From contig NZ_CP137003.1 in assembly GCF_033110965.1 (NCBI RefSeq), positions 2,542,001 to 2,606,000 of the forward strand: a stretch of DNA of 64,000 nt, written 5' to 3'. This stretch comes from Raineyella sp. LH-20. GTDB taxonomy: Bacteria; Actinomycetota; Actinomycetes; Propionibacteriales; Propionibacteriaceae. This document shows, piece by piece, positions 7,940 through 15,147 of this stretch; position 1 is the first letter of the stretch, and the number at the start of each line of letters is the position of its first letter. Made by a program: the position numbers and the translations under genes. The notes beneath the pieces are model-generated. The model was not told the DNA's origin. It saw nothing but the letters and a program-made list of their open reading frames with translations, and searched no databases.

Positions 7940-8769
7940 CGAGCATGGCCGCGAACCAGCCCGCCGAGAGCAGGACCTGGGCGGTGACGACCCTCGCGCG
8001 GTCCCGTGGTGATCGCCAGGAGACCCGCCAGGGGGAGCTCAAGTCCGTCGGGACCGCCCTCGACGTGCTCGAGTGCTTCTCCGTGGACGGGGAGCTCGGC
8101 GTCTCCGACATCGCCCGTCGACTCGACATCGCCAAGAGCACGGCCCACCGACTGCTCAGCACGATGGCCTCGCGGCGGATCGTCGAACGCAATCCCCGCA
8201 CCGGGCGCTATCGGCTCGGGATCCATCTCTTCGAGCTGGGGCACCTCGCCCAGGCGCGGTTCGACCTGCGCCAGGTCGCCATGCCAACGATGCTGGAGCT
8301 GAGCCGCCAGACCAACTACGTGGTGAACCTGTCGGTGCCCGACGGCGCCGACGTCGTCTTCATCGAACGGCTCGAGATCGGCGCCGGCGCCAAGGTGCTG
8401 GCCAGCTCCGGCCGCCGACTGCCCAGCCATGTCACCAGCTCCGGCAAGGTGATGGCCGCGTACAGCCCGGAGGCGGCCCACGCGCGCAGCGAGGCGGGGT
8501 TCCCGCCCCGGGTGAGCCACACCATCCGCAGCCTCGCCGAGTGGGAGGCGACCCTCGAGGAGGTGCGCCGACTCGGCTACGCTCACGCCGACAACGAGTC
8601 GTACGAGGGCATTTCGACCGTGGCGGTGCCGCTGCTCGACCTGCAGCAGCAGGCGTACGCCGCGCTGTCCCTGCTCGGCCCGACCGAGCGACTGGCGCCC
8701 CAGGTGCCGACGCTGGCCAGGTTGCTGCATACCGCAGCCCAGCGGATCAGCCGCTCCCTCGGCCGCTGA
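7936..8769 (+). CDS. IclR-family transcriptional regulator
   Basis: A 277-residue IclR protein. The winged helix-turn-helix lies around residues 36-95 (SVGTALDVLECFS, then LGVSDIARRLDIAKSTAHRLLSTMASRRIVER). The C-terminal effector domain follows, with VVFIERLEIGAGAKVLASSGRRLPSHVTSSGKVM and GYAHADNESYEGISTVAVPL, where small aromatic or organic acids bind in family members. Its place in the middle of the catechol operon, coupled to the GlcG-like gene, makes it the likely pathway regulator. A second Met at codon 4 (7945) is an alternative start. Whether it activates or represses cannot be told. Confidence 0.9.
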   Translation: MTSMAANQPAESRTWAVTTLARSRGDRQETRQGELKSVGTALDVLECFSVDGELGVSDIARRLDIAKSTAHRLLSTMASRRIVERNPRTGRYRLGIHLFELGHLAQARFDLRQVAMPTMLELSRQTNYVVNLSVPDGADVVFIERLEIGAGAKVLASSGRRLPSHVTSSGKVMAAYSPEAAHARSEAGFPPRVSHTIRSLAEWEATLEEVRRLGYAHADNESYEGISTVAVPLLDLQQQAYAALSLLGPTERLAPQVPTLARLLHTAAQRISRSLGR

Positions 8770-8811
8770 CCCGCACCCCGCACCACCGACAACCGACGGA
8801 AGGAGACGAAC

Positions 8812-9612
8812 GTGGATTCGATCAGCCGGACCAGTGCCGCGGAGGCGCTGCTCGAGGCCAACCGCAGTGGGGTGTCGATCCCGCCGTTGCGCGAGACCTA
8901 CCCCGACCTCACCATCGAGGACGCCTACGAGATCCAGATGCTGACCGTACGCAGCTGGCTGACCGAGGGACGCACCGTCGGCGGCTACAAGGTCGGCCTG
9001 ACCTCCCCGGCGATGCAGAAGCAGCTGGGCGTCGCGCAGCCGGACTTCGGCCACATCTTCACCGACCAGTTCTATCTGGAGAACATGCCGATGGACCTGA
9101 GCGGGCACATACTGCCCCGGGTCGAGCCGGAGATCGCCTTCGTGCTGAAGGAGGACCTCCGCGGCCCCGGCGTGACCTTGGTGGACGCCCTGCGCGCGGT
9201 CGACTTCGTCCTGCCCGCGCTCGAAGTGGTCGACTCCCGGGTCCGCGACTGGGACATCAAGATCGGTGACACCGTCGCCGACAACGCCTCCGGCGGCGGT
9301 GTCGTGCTCGGTTCCACACCCTGCTACCTCGGCGACCTCGACCTGCGGCTGGTCGGCTGCACCATGCACAAGAACGGCAAGGTCGTCGGCACCGGCGCCG
9401 GTGGCGCCGTCCTCGGCTCGCCGATCAACGCGCTGGTCTGGCTCGCCAACACCGTCGGCCCTCTGGGCACCACGCTGGAGGCAGGCAAGGTCGTCCTGCC
9501 CGGCTCGGTGACGAAGATGGTCCCGGTCGGCCCCGGCGACCGGGTGACCGCCACCTTCGGCGGGCTCGGCTCGGTGACCGCCGTGATCGCCAACACCTCG
9601 AAGGAGAACTGA
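8812..9612 (+). CDS. xylJ: 2-oxopent-4-enoate hydratase (meta-cleavage pathway)
   Basis: Adds water to 2-hydroxypenta-2,4-dienoate (2-oxopent-4-enoate) to make 4-hydroxy-2-oxovalerate. The 266-residue chain is a fumarylacetoacetate-hydrolase-superfamily fold. Characteristic blocks are VGGYKVGLTSPAMQKQLGV, the metal-binding LPRVEPEIAFVLKEDL with its two glutamates, ALEVVDSRVRDW and TVADNASGGGVVLG. It closely parallels the decarboxylase encoded next, a normal paralogous pair that forms a complex in known pathways. GTG start with AAGGAG about 8 nt before. The order hydratase-decarboxylase-tautomerase-dehydrogenase, with gaps of 3 nt or overlaps, marks one transcript. Confidence 0.92.
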   Translation: MDSISRTSAAEALLEANRSGVSIPPLRETYPDLTIEDAYEIQMLTVRSWLTEGRTVGGYKVGLTSPAMQKQLGVAQPDFGHIFTDQFYLENMPMDLSGHILPRVEPEIAFVLKEDLRGPGVTLVDALRAVDFVLPALEVVDSRVRDWDIKIGDTVADNASGGGVVLGSTPCYLGDLDLRLVGCTMHKNGKVVGTGAGGAVLGSPINALVWLANTVGPLGTTLEAGKVVLPGSVTKMVPVGPGDRVTATFGGLGSVTAVIANTSKEN

Positions 9613-9615
9613 CCG

Positions 9616-10407
9616 ATGGCCTGGGACTACGAGAGCGTCGCCGCGGAGCTGCTCGCCTGCGAGGACGAGATCCGCGAGCGTGAGCCGATCAGCGACGAGT
9701 GGCCCGAGCTGGCCGGCGACATCGCCGGGGCGTACGCCATTCAGGACGCGAACCTGGCCAAGCGCCTGGCCCGCGGCGAGAAGCTGATCGGCGTCAAGCT
9801 GGGGCTGACCTCCCGCGCCAAGCAGCAGCGGATGGGTGTCGACACGCCGTTCGTCGCCTGGCTGACCGATGCGATGATCCTGCCCGCCGGAGACCCGGTG
9901 CCGCTGGACCGGCTGATCCATCCGCGGATCGAGCCGGAGCTGGTCTTCGTGATGAAGGACCGCCTCGAGGGACCCGGTGTCACCGCAGCCCAGGCGATGG
10001 CCGCAGTGGGCCAGGTGCAGGGGGGTGGCGAGGTGATCGACTCCCGCTATCGCAACTTCCGGTTCACCGCTGGCGACGTCATCGCCGACAATGCCTCCTC
10101 CGGCCGGTTCTCCACCGGCCCGATCGCGGTCCGGCCCGAGGACATCGACCTGTCCACCGAGGCCGTCCTGGTCGAGGTCGACGGCCAGATCGTCGACTCC
10201 GCGACCGGTGCCGCGGTGCAGGGCCACCCCGGCGAGGCGCTGGCGCTGGCCGCCAACGACCTGGCCAAGCGCGGCCTGGCGATCGAGCCCGGTTGGATCG
10301 TGTTGACCGGCGGCATCACCGACGCCTACTTCGCGACCGCCGCCGGCTCCATCGCCTTCCACTTCACCAACCTCGGGTCGGTCCACTTCCACGCGGACGG
10401 TGAATGA
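9616..10407 (+). CDS. xylI: 4-oxalocrotonate (2-oxo-3-hexenedioate) decarboxylase
   Basis: Decarboxylates 2-oxohex-3-enedioate to 2-oxopent-4-enoate, which the hydratase encoded just upstream consumes. The 263 residues match XylI/DmpH. Shared fumarylacetoacetase-like motifs: KLIGVKLGLTSRAKQQRMGV, the metal site HPRIEPELVFVMKD, GGGEVIDSRYRNFRF and VIADNASSGRF. The residues after the second motif (GGEVIDSRYRNFRFTAGD) distinguish it from the hydratase. It begins 3 nt after the hydratase stop. Its own stop overlaps the ATG pair of the tautomerase gene. Confidence 0.92.
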   Translation: MAWDYESVAAELLACEDEIREREPISDEWPELAGDIAGAYAIQDANLAKRLARGEKLIGVKLGLTSRAKQQRMGVDTPFVAWLTDAMILPAGDPVPLDRLIHPRIEPELVFVMKDRLEGPGVTAAQAMAAVGQVQGGGEVIDSRYRNFRFTAGDVIADNASSGRFSTGPIAVRPEDIDLSTEAVLVEVDGQIVDSATGAAVQGHPGEALALAANDLAKRGLAIEPGWIVLTGGITDAYFATAAGSIAFHFTNLGSVHFHADGE

Positions 10408-10619
10408 TGCCTCTCGTCGAATGCACCCTTGTCGAGGGTCGTACGCCGGAACAGCTCCGGGCGCTGATCACCGAACTGACCCAGGCGGTGATGACGTCGG
10501 TCGGGGCACCGCAGCAGAGCATCCGGGTCATCGTGCGCGAAGTCCCGAAGACGCACTTCGCCGCCGGTGACGAGACCATCGCCGAACGTCAGGCCCGGCT
10601 GGCCGCCGAGCAGGGCTGA
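10407..10619 (+). CDS. xylH: 4-oxalocrotonate tautomerase
   Basis: Ketonises 2-hydroxymuconate to 2-oxohex-3-enedioate. The family uses the amino-terminal proline exposed after Met removal as catalytic base. Two ATGs are in tandem (10404 and 10407); only the second gives MPLVECTLVEGRTPEQL with Pro at position 2, so 10407 is taken as the functional start. At 70 residues it is slightly longer than the classical 62-residue enzyme because of a C-terminal tail (AERQARLAAEQG). The Arg in IRVIVREVPKTHFAAGD corresponds to conserved substrate-binding arginines. The overlap with the decarboxylase stop implies coupled translation. Confidence 0.9.
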   Translation: MPLVECTLVEGRTPEQLRALITELTQAVMTSVGAPQQSIRVIVREVPKTHFAAGDETIAERQARLAAEQG

Positions 10620-10663
10620 CGCCACCCCGATCTCCGCCCGACCAGCACAGACAGGAACCATCC

Positions 10664-12133
10664 ATGCACAAGGTCATCACGCCGCGTAACGTCGCCAACT
10701 TCATCAACGGCCAGTACGTCGAGACCGGCAACACCTTCGACGTCCTCTACCCGGTCACCGGCGAGGTCACTGCACAGGTCCACGCGGCCGGGCAGGCAGA
10801 GGTCGACGCGGCGGTCGCCGCCGCCCGCGCCGCCCTGAGCGGTCCGTGGGGGAAGCTCACCACCGACGAGCGGATCGGGCTCGTCCTGGACATCGCCGAC
10901 GGCATCACCAAGCGGTTCGACGACTTCCTCGAGCTCGAGGTCCTCGACACCGGCAAGCCGTACTCGGTCGCCTCCCACGTGGACATCCCGCGCGGCGCGG
11001 CCAACTTCAAGGCGTTCGCGCACACCCTCAAGGAGCACGCCACCGAGACCTTCCGGATGGACACCCCGGACGGCAACGGCGCGTGGAACTTCGGGGTGCG
11101 CCGACCGCGTGGCGTCATCGGCATCATCTCGCCGTGGAACCTGCCGCTGCTGCTGATGACCTGGAAGGCCGGCCCGGCCCTGGCGATGGGCAACACCGTC
11201 GTGGTGAAGCCCTCCGAGGTCACCCCGTCGACCGCATCGCTGCTCGGTGAGGTGATGAACGCGGTCGGCGTCCCGGCCGGCGTCTACAACGTGGTCAACG
11301 GCTTCGGCGCGACCGGTGCGATGCTCACCTCGCACCCCGACGTCGACGGCATCACCTTCACCGGTGAGACCGTGACCGGCTCCATCATCATCAAGGCGAC
11401 CGCCGACACACTGAAGGCCACCTCGATGGAGATGGGCGGCAAGAACGCCGGCATCGTCTTCGAGGACGCCGACCTCGACCTGGCGGTCAAGGAGCTCGGC
11501 CGCTCCTGCTTCCTCAACACCGGTCAGGTCTGCCTCGGCACCGAGCGGGTGTACGTCCACGAGTCGGTCTTCGACGAGGTCCGCGACCGGCTGAAGGACT
11601 ACGCCGAGAACCAGCTGGCGTACGGCTACCCGGACGACGCCGCGATGAACTTCGGCCCGGTGGTCTCCGACGAGCACCGCGACAAGGTGCTGTCGTACTA
11701 CCAGCTCGCCGAGGAGGAGGGCGCCACCGTCGTCACCGGTGGCGGCGCGCCGACCTTCGGCGACGAGCGGGACGGCGGCTCGTGGGTGCAGCCGACCATC
11801 TGGACCGGCCTGGCGCACGACTCGCGCGTGGCGACCGAGGAGATCTTCGGCCCGGCCGTCGCGCTGATCCCGTTCTCCGACGAGGACGAGGTGATCAAGC
11901 TGGCCAACGACACCAAGTACGGTCTGTCGGCGACCTTCTTCACCCGCGACATGTCGCGGGCCCTGCGGGTCGCCCCGCAGCTCGAGGCCGGCATCGTCTG
12001 GGTGAACTCCTGGTTCCTCCGCGACCTGCGCACCTCGTTCGGCGGCATGAAGCACTCCGGCATCGGCCGTGAGGGCGGCGTGCACGGGCTGGAGTTCTAC
12101 ACCGAGATCTCCAACGTCTGCATCAAGATCTAG
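10664..12133 (+). CDS. xylG: 2-hydroxymuconic semialdehyde dehydrogenase
   Basis: NAD-dependent aldehyde dehydrogenase oxidising the ring-cleavage product to 2-hydroxymuconate, the dehydrogenative branch of meta cleavage. The 489 residues are the normal length. Key sites: GIISPWNLPLLLMTWKAGPA (cofactor domain), VVKPSEVTPSTA, FTGETVTG, the general-base Glu in SMEMGGKNAGIVF and the nucleophile Cys in NTGQVCLGTERV; later EIFGPAVALIPF and SGIGREGGVHGLEFYTE. Substrate assignment rests on the operon context. It is the last gene of the cluster; a GC hairpin and pyrimidine-rich tract follow. Confidence 0.92.
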   Translation: MHKVITPRNVANFINGQYVETGNTFDVLYPVTGEVTAQVHAAGQAEVDAAVAAARAALSGPWGKLTTDERIGLVLDIADGITKRFDDFLELEVLDTGKPYSVASHVDIPRGAANFKAFAHTLKEHATETFRMDTPDGNGAWNFGVRRPRGVIGIISPWNLPLLLMTWKAGPALAMGNTVVVKPSEVTPSTASLLGEVMNAVGVPAGVYNVVNGFGATGAMLTSHPDVDGITFTGETVTGSIIIKATADTLKATSMEMGGKNAGIVFEDADLDLAVKELGRSCFLNTGQVCLGTERVYVHESVFDEVRDRLKDYAENQLAYGYPDDAAMNFGPVVSDEHRDKVLSYYQLAEEEGATVVTGGGAPTFGDERDGGSWVQPTIWTGLAHDSRVATEEIFGPAVALIPFSDEDEVIKLANDTKYGLSATFFTRDMSRALRVAPQLEAGIVWVNSWFLRDLRTSFGGMKHSGIGREGGVHGLEFYTEISNVCIKI

Positions 12134-12157
12134 TCAGCAGCACCACCCGCCGGAGGG

Positions 12158-12182
12158 CGGCCCCGCGCGGGGCCGTCTTCCG
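12158..12182 (+). terminator. Probable terminator of the catechol operon
   Basis: CGGCCCCGCGCGGGGCCG (12158-12175) is an 8-bp perfect stem with a CG loop, followed by the T/C-rich TCTTCCG. It stands 25 nt after the dehydrogenase stop. Confidence 0.65.
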
Positions 12183-12226
12183 GTCGTCTTCCGGTCGTCT
12201 TCCGGTCGTCTTCCGGTCGTCTTCCG
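12175..12226. repeat. 11-bp tandem repeat, about 4.7 copies
   Basis: GTCGTCTTCCG repeats four times exactly (12183-12226), preceded by a partial unit GTCTTCCG at 12175-12182. It begins on the 3' side of the terminator stem. The strand is strongly pyrimidine-biased. It is non-coding on both strands as far as I can see and ends 26 nt before the next ATG. Confidence 0.9.
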
Positions 12227-12252
12227 GCCGGCACCCTGGCAGACTGCGGTCC

Positions 12253-12810
12253 ATGACACGACCTGCGAACCTCGAGGCGATCGAGGCGGCCGGCGGCATC
12301 GGCTGGGACGACTGGTGTCGTTGGCTGGACGACCGCGGCGGCCGTGACCTCGACCACGGCGCACTGGCGGCGCTGGCCGCGGAGCGGCTGACCGGTGGGC
12401 CCGACAATCCCTTGTGGTGGGCGCAGTCGGTGGCGGTGGCGTACGAACAGCAGATCGGCTGCCGGCTGCCGGGACAACGCCCGGACGGGACGTTCTTCGT
12501 CTCGGTGACCCGTACCCTCCCGCTGGAGCCGGAGGCCGCGATGACGGCGTGGACGACGTACGTCGCGGAGGGCGGGTCGATCGTCGGATCCACACTCGCC
12601 GGGTCGACCCTCGCGGAGGATGCCCGCACCAGCGTCACGCCCAAGCGGCGCTACTGGCGCACGTCCTTCACCGACGGGTCGAGCTTCCAGATCGCTGTCG
12701 AGGCCGCGGCGGGCGGCAGTCGGGTGACCGCCACCCAGGAGCGGCTCACCACCCCCGAGGCCAAGGAGCGGTCCCGGCAGATCTGGCGGACGGTGCTCGC
12801 CGCTCTCTGA
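12253..12810 (+). CDS. Conserved hypothetical protein, START/SRPBCC-like C-terminal half
   Basis: A 185-residue cytosolic protein, not assigned to a named function. The first half (WDDWCRWLDDRGGRDLDHGALAALA) looks helical. The block NPLWWAQSVAVAYEQQIGCRLPGQ recurs in actinobacterial hypothetical proteins I have seen. The second half alternates beta strands: FVSVTRTLPLEPEA, RRYWRTSFTDGSSFQIAVE and GSRVTATQERLTTPE, and resembles a small SRPBCC-like ligand-binding fold ending in a helix. No signal peptide or membrane segment. It lies alone between the catechol operon terminator and the convergent permease gene. Confidence 0.6.
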   Translation: MTRPANLEAIEAAGGIGWDDWCRWLDDRGGRDLDHGALAALAAERLTGGPDNPLWWAQSVAVAYEQQIGCRLPGQRPDGTFFVSVTRTLPLEPEAAMTAWTTYVAEGGSIVGSTLAGSTLAEDARTSVTPKRRYWRTSFTDGSSFQIAVEAAAGGSRVTATQERLTTPEAKERSRQIWRTVLAAL

Positions 12811-12871
12811 ATCACCGTACGGCCGGATGCGGCTCGGCAGGGGAGCACCGGGGAGCAGCGGGACCGGAGGC

Positions 12872-13630
12872 TCAGGGACGCAGGATGCCCCGCAGGTCCG
12901 GCGGCAGCAGCCGGCCGGCGCTGGCCAGTCGCTCGACCAGCACCGCGACGCCGGCGTTGGCGGCCATGATCCCGATCAGCACCAGCACCTGGGAGGCACC
13001 GGCCTGGACCGGGGAGCCGCCGCCCAGCAACACGCCGATGAATGCGCCCGGCAGGGTGACCAGGCCGACCGTACGCGTGGTGTCGATGTTGGGCACCAGC
13101 GCCTCGGCCGTGCCCGGATGGATGATCTGGCGGATGGCCCACGGCCGCTCGAAGCCGAGCGCGAGCGCGGCCTCGTACTGTCCGCGCTGCTCCCGCAGAG
13201 CGGGGAAGGCGCGGCGGGTGACCAGGGTGTGGGCGTTCATCGCGTTGCCGACGATGATGCTGACGATCGGGATGATCGCCGCACCGTTCCACGGGGCAGC
13301 CCTGGACAGGAAGACCACCGCCGAGACCGGCACCACCCCACCGGCGATGGCCAGCGCCACCCAGGGGAGCGCGTTGCGTACGCCGGCCCGGCTCGCCGCC
13401 GTCCAGGTGGCGATGCAGAACATCAACAGTACGAACAGCAGTGCCGACCAGACGTAGCGGACCGCGCCGACGATGACGAATGAGACGACACCCAGCTGCA
13501 GGACCGCGCGCACCGAGGCGATCACCTGCTGGCGCCCCAGGCCGAGTTCGCCGAGGCGGGACAGCAGCACCGACAGGAGGACCAGGGCCAGCAGCGCGAT
13601 GGCCAGCCCCCAGCCGAGATCGACAGTCAC
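12872..13630 (-). CDS. FetB/YbbM-family (UPF0014) membrane permease
   Basis: A 252-residue integral membrane protein with about seven hydrophobic segments. RQQVIASVRAVLQLGVVSF, the loop IIVGNAMNAHTLV, and the helix EAALALGFERPWAIRQII followed by LVPNIDTTRTVGLVTLPGAFIG are the hallmarks of the UPF0014 family. FetB of E. coli pairs with the ATPase FetA to export iron. No FetA-like ATPase gene lies beside it, so either the partner is elsewhere or the protein is an orphan. TAGGGT (13637-13642, complement) ends 6 nt before the GTG, consistent with a leaderless mRNA. Confidence 0.85.
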   Translation of the reverse strand: MTVDLGWGLAIALLALVLLSVLLSRLGELGLGRQQVIASVRAVLQLGVVSFVIVGAVRYVWSALLFVLLMFCIATWTAASRAGVRNALPWVALAIAGGVVPVSAVVFLSRAAPWNGAAIIPIVSIIVGNAMNAHTLVTRRAFPALREQRGQYEAALALGFERPWAIRQIIHPGTAEALVPNIDTTRTVGLVTLPGAFIGVLLGGGSPVQAGASQVLVLIGIMAANAGVAVLVERLASAGRLLPPDLRGILRP

Positions 13631-13671
13631 GCCGTCACCCTACCCACCGCAGGCGGACAGGGCGGCGAGCA

Positions 13672-15018
13672 TCACCTCCCGACGAGGGTGACCTTGACCT
13701 GGCGGGTGCCCCCGTTGCGGCTGACGTCGAGGGTGACGGCGTCGCCGACCTGCTGGCTGCGCACCCGCGCCGCCAGGCTGACCGAGCCGGTGATCGGCAC
13801 CCCGTCCATGGCGGTGATCACATCGCCCTCGGTGATGCCGGCCTGCGCGGCCGGCGACCCGGAGGTGACCGACTTGACCTCGGCGCCCACGACCTGCTGG
13901 CCGTCGACCGTGCCGACGCCGTCGGCCGTGGTGACACCGAGCAGCGGGGTGGTGGCGGAGCCCTTGGCGATCAGTTCCTGGGTGACCGACCGCACCTGGT
14001 CGGCGCGGATCGCGAAGCCGATGCCGATGTTGCCGGACTGGCTGCCCGACGAACCGCCGAGGGTGGCGATCGAGGAGGTCAGGCCGATCAGCTGACCGGA
14101 GGCGTTCACCAGGGCGCCACCGGAGTTGCCCGGGTTGATCGCGGCCGAGGTCTGGATCGCGTCGGTGACGACGGTGGAGTCGGCGGTCTGGTTCTGACCC
14201 TGGCTGAACGGCGACTGCGGCTGCTGCTGCTCGCTGGTGGAGGACCGGACCGGCCGGTGCAGGGCGGAGACGATGCCGGTGGTCACACTGCCGGACAGGC
14301 CGAGCGGATTGCCGATCGCCATCACCGGGTCGCCGACCGCGACCTTCGACACGTCACCGAAGGCGATCGGCGTCAGGTCCTTCGGCGGATCGGTCATCTT
14401 GATCACGGCCAGGTCGGTGCCCGGGTCGGTCCCGACGATGGTGGCGTTGTAGATGGTGTTGTTGTTGAGCGTCACCTGGATCTGCCCGTTCTGGCCGCCG
14501 CTCACCACGTGATTGTTGGTGGCGATGTGGCCCTGGACATCGAGGATGACGCCCGATCCCTGCGCACCGCTGGATCCGCTGCTCACCGTGATGGACACCA
14601 CCGCCGGCTCGACAGACTTCGCCACGGTCGCCCAGTCGACGGCGTTGCCGTTGCCCTGGACGACCGGCGTGGTGGTGCCGCCGCCCTGGACGACCTGGCC
14701 GCCGGTGCCGGTGACGGCAAGGGTGGCCGCCGAGCCGACGCCGCCGCCGAGCAGGGCGCCGACGAGCACCAGGGCGACCAGCCGCCCCGAGCCGTTGCGC
14801 GTCCTGCGGCGGGTCTGCAGCGGGCCGGGGGCCTGCCCGGGGGCGGGCGGTTGCCACTGCGGGGAGGCCTGCCACGGCTCCGCGTACGGCGGCTGACCGT
14901 ACGGTGCCTGGGCCCGCCCGGCCTGGGGCTGGCCGGCGGGCTGCCCGGCCTGGGGCGGCCCGGACGGCGATGACCCGGCCGGTGGCTCGAACGACGGGGA
15001 ACCGGGGCGCTCCGACAT
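13672..15018 (-). CDS. HtrA/DegP-type serine protease with PDZ domain
   Basis: A 448-residue envelope protease. A cytosolic Pro/Gln/Gly-rich tail of about 70 residues precedes one membrane helix (LVALVLVGALLGGGVGSAAT, near residues 75-95), and the catalytic part lies outside. The trypsin-like triad is visible: His in TNNHVVSGG, Asp in GTDLAVIKM, Ser in INPGNSGGALVN. A PDZ domain occupies the last ~95 residues (AEVKSVTSGSPAAQAGITEGDVI). This layout matches actinobacterial HtrA/PepD proteins that process or degrade damaged secreted proteins. GGAGGAG stands before the ATG at 15018; the frame stays open for 700 codons upstream, but that part is antisense to dnaG. Confidence 0.93.
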   Translation of the reverse strand: MSERPGSPSFEPPAGSSPSGPPQAGQPAGQPQAGRAQAPYGQPPYAEPWQASPQWQPPAPGQAPGPLQTRRRTRNGSGRLVALVLVGALLGGGVGSAATLAVTGTGGQVVQGGGTTTPVVQGNGNAVDWATVAKSVEPAVVSITVSSGSSGAQGSGVILDVQGHIATNNHVVSGGQNGQIQVTLNNNTIYNATIVGTDPGTDLAVIKMTDPPKDLTPIAFGDVSKVAVGDPVMAIGNPLGLSGSVTTGIVSALHRPVRSSTSEQQQPQSPFSQGQNQTADSTVVTDAIQTSAAINPGNSGGALVNASGQLIGLTSSIATLGGSSGSQSGNIGIGFAIRADQVRSVTQELIAKGSATTPLLGVTTADGVGTVDGQQVVGAEVKSVTSGSPAAQAGITEGDVITAMDGVPITGSVSLAARVRSQQVGDAVTLDVSRNGGTRQVKVTLVGR

Positions 15019-15147
15019 TGTTCTCCTCCAAATACGCAGAACGTTGTTGGTGACCACCATGTTCGCCGCTGATTCAAGGAGCCTGATCGTTCCCTGTGCG
15101 CCGCTTGAGAACCGGGGTCGCCGGCCGGCCACGTAGACTGACGCCTT

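Noticed and set aside
7411-10392. A 993-codon open frame on the minus strand opposite the catechol genes
   Set aside because: It is a GC-rich antisense shadow of the recognised plus-strand genes, with low-complexity Gly/Arg/Val composition and no family motifs.
12175-12226. CRISPR array
   Set aside because: The 11-bp units are contiguous with no spacers; likewise the arrays at 25219 and 41794 are too short and too regular, and no cas genes are present.
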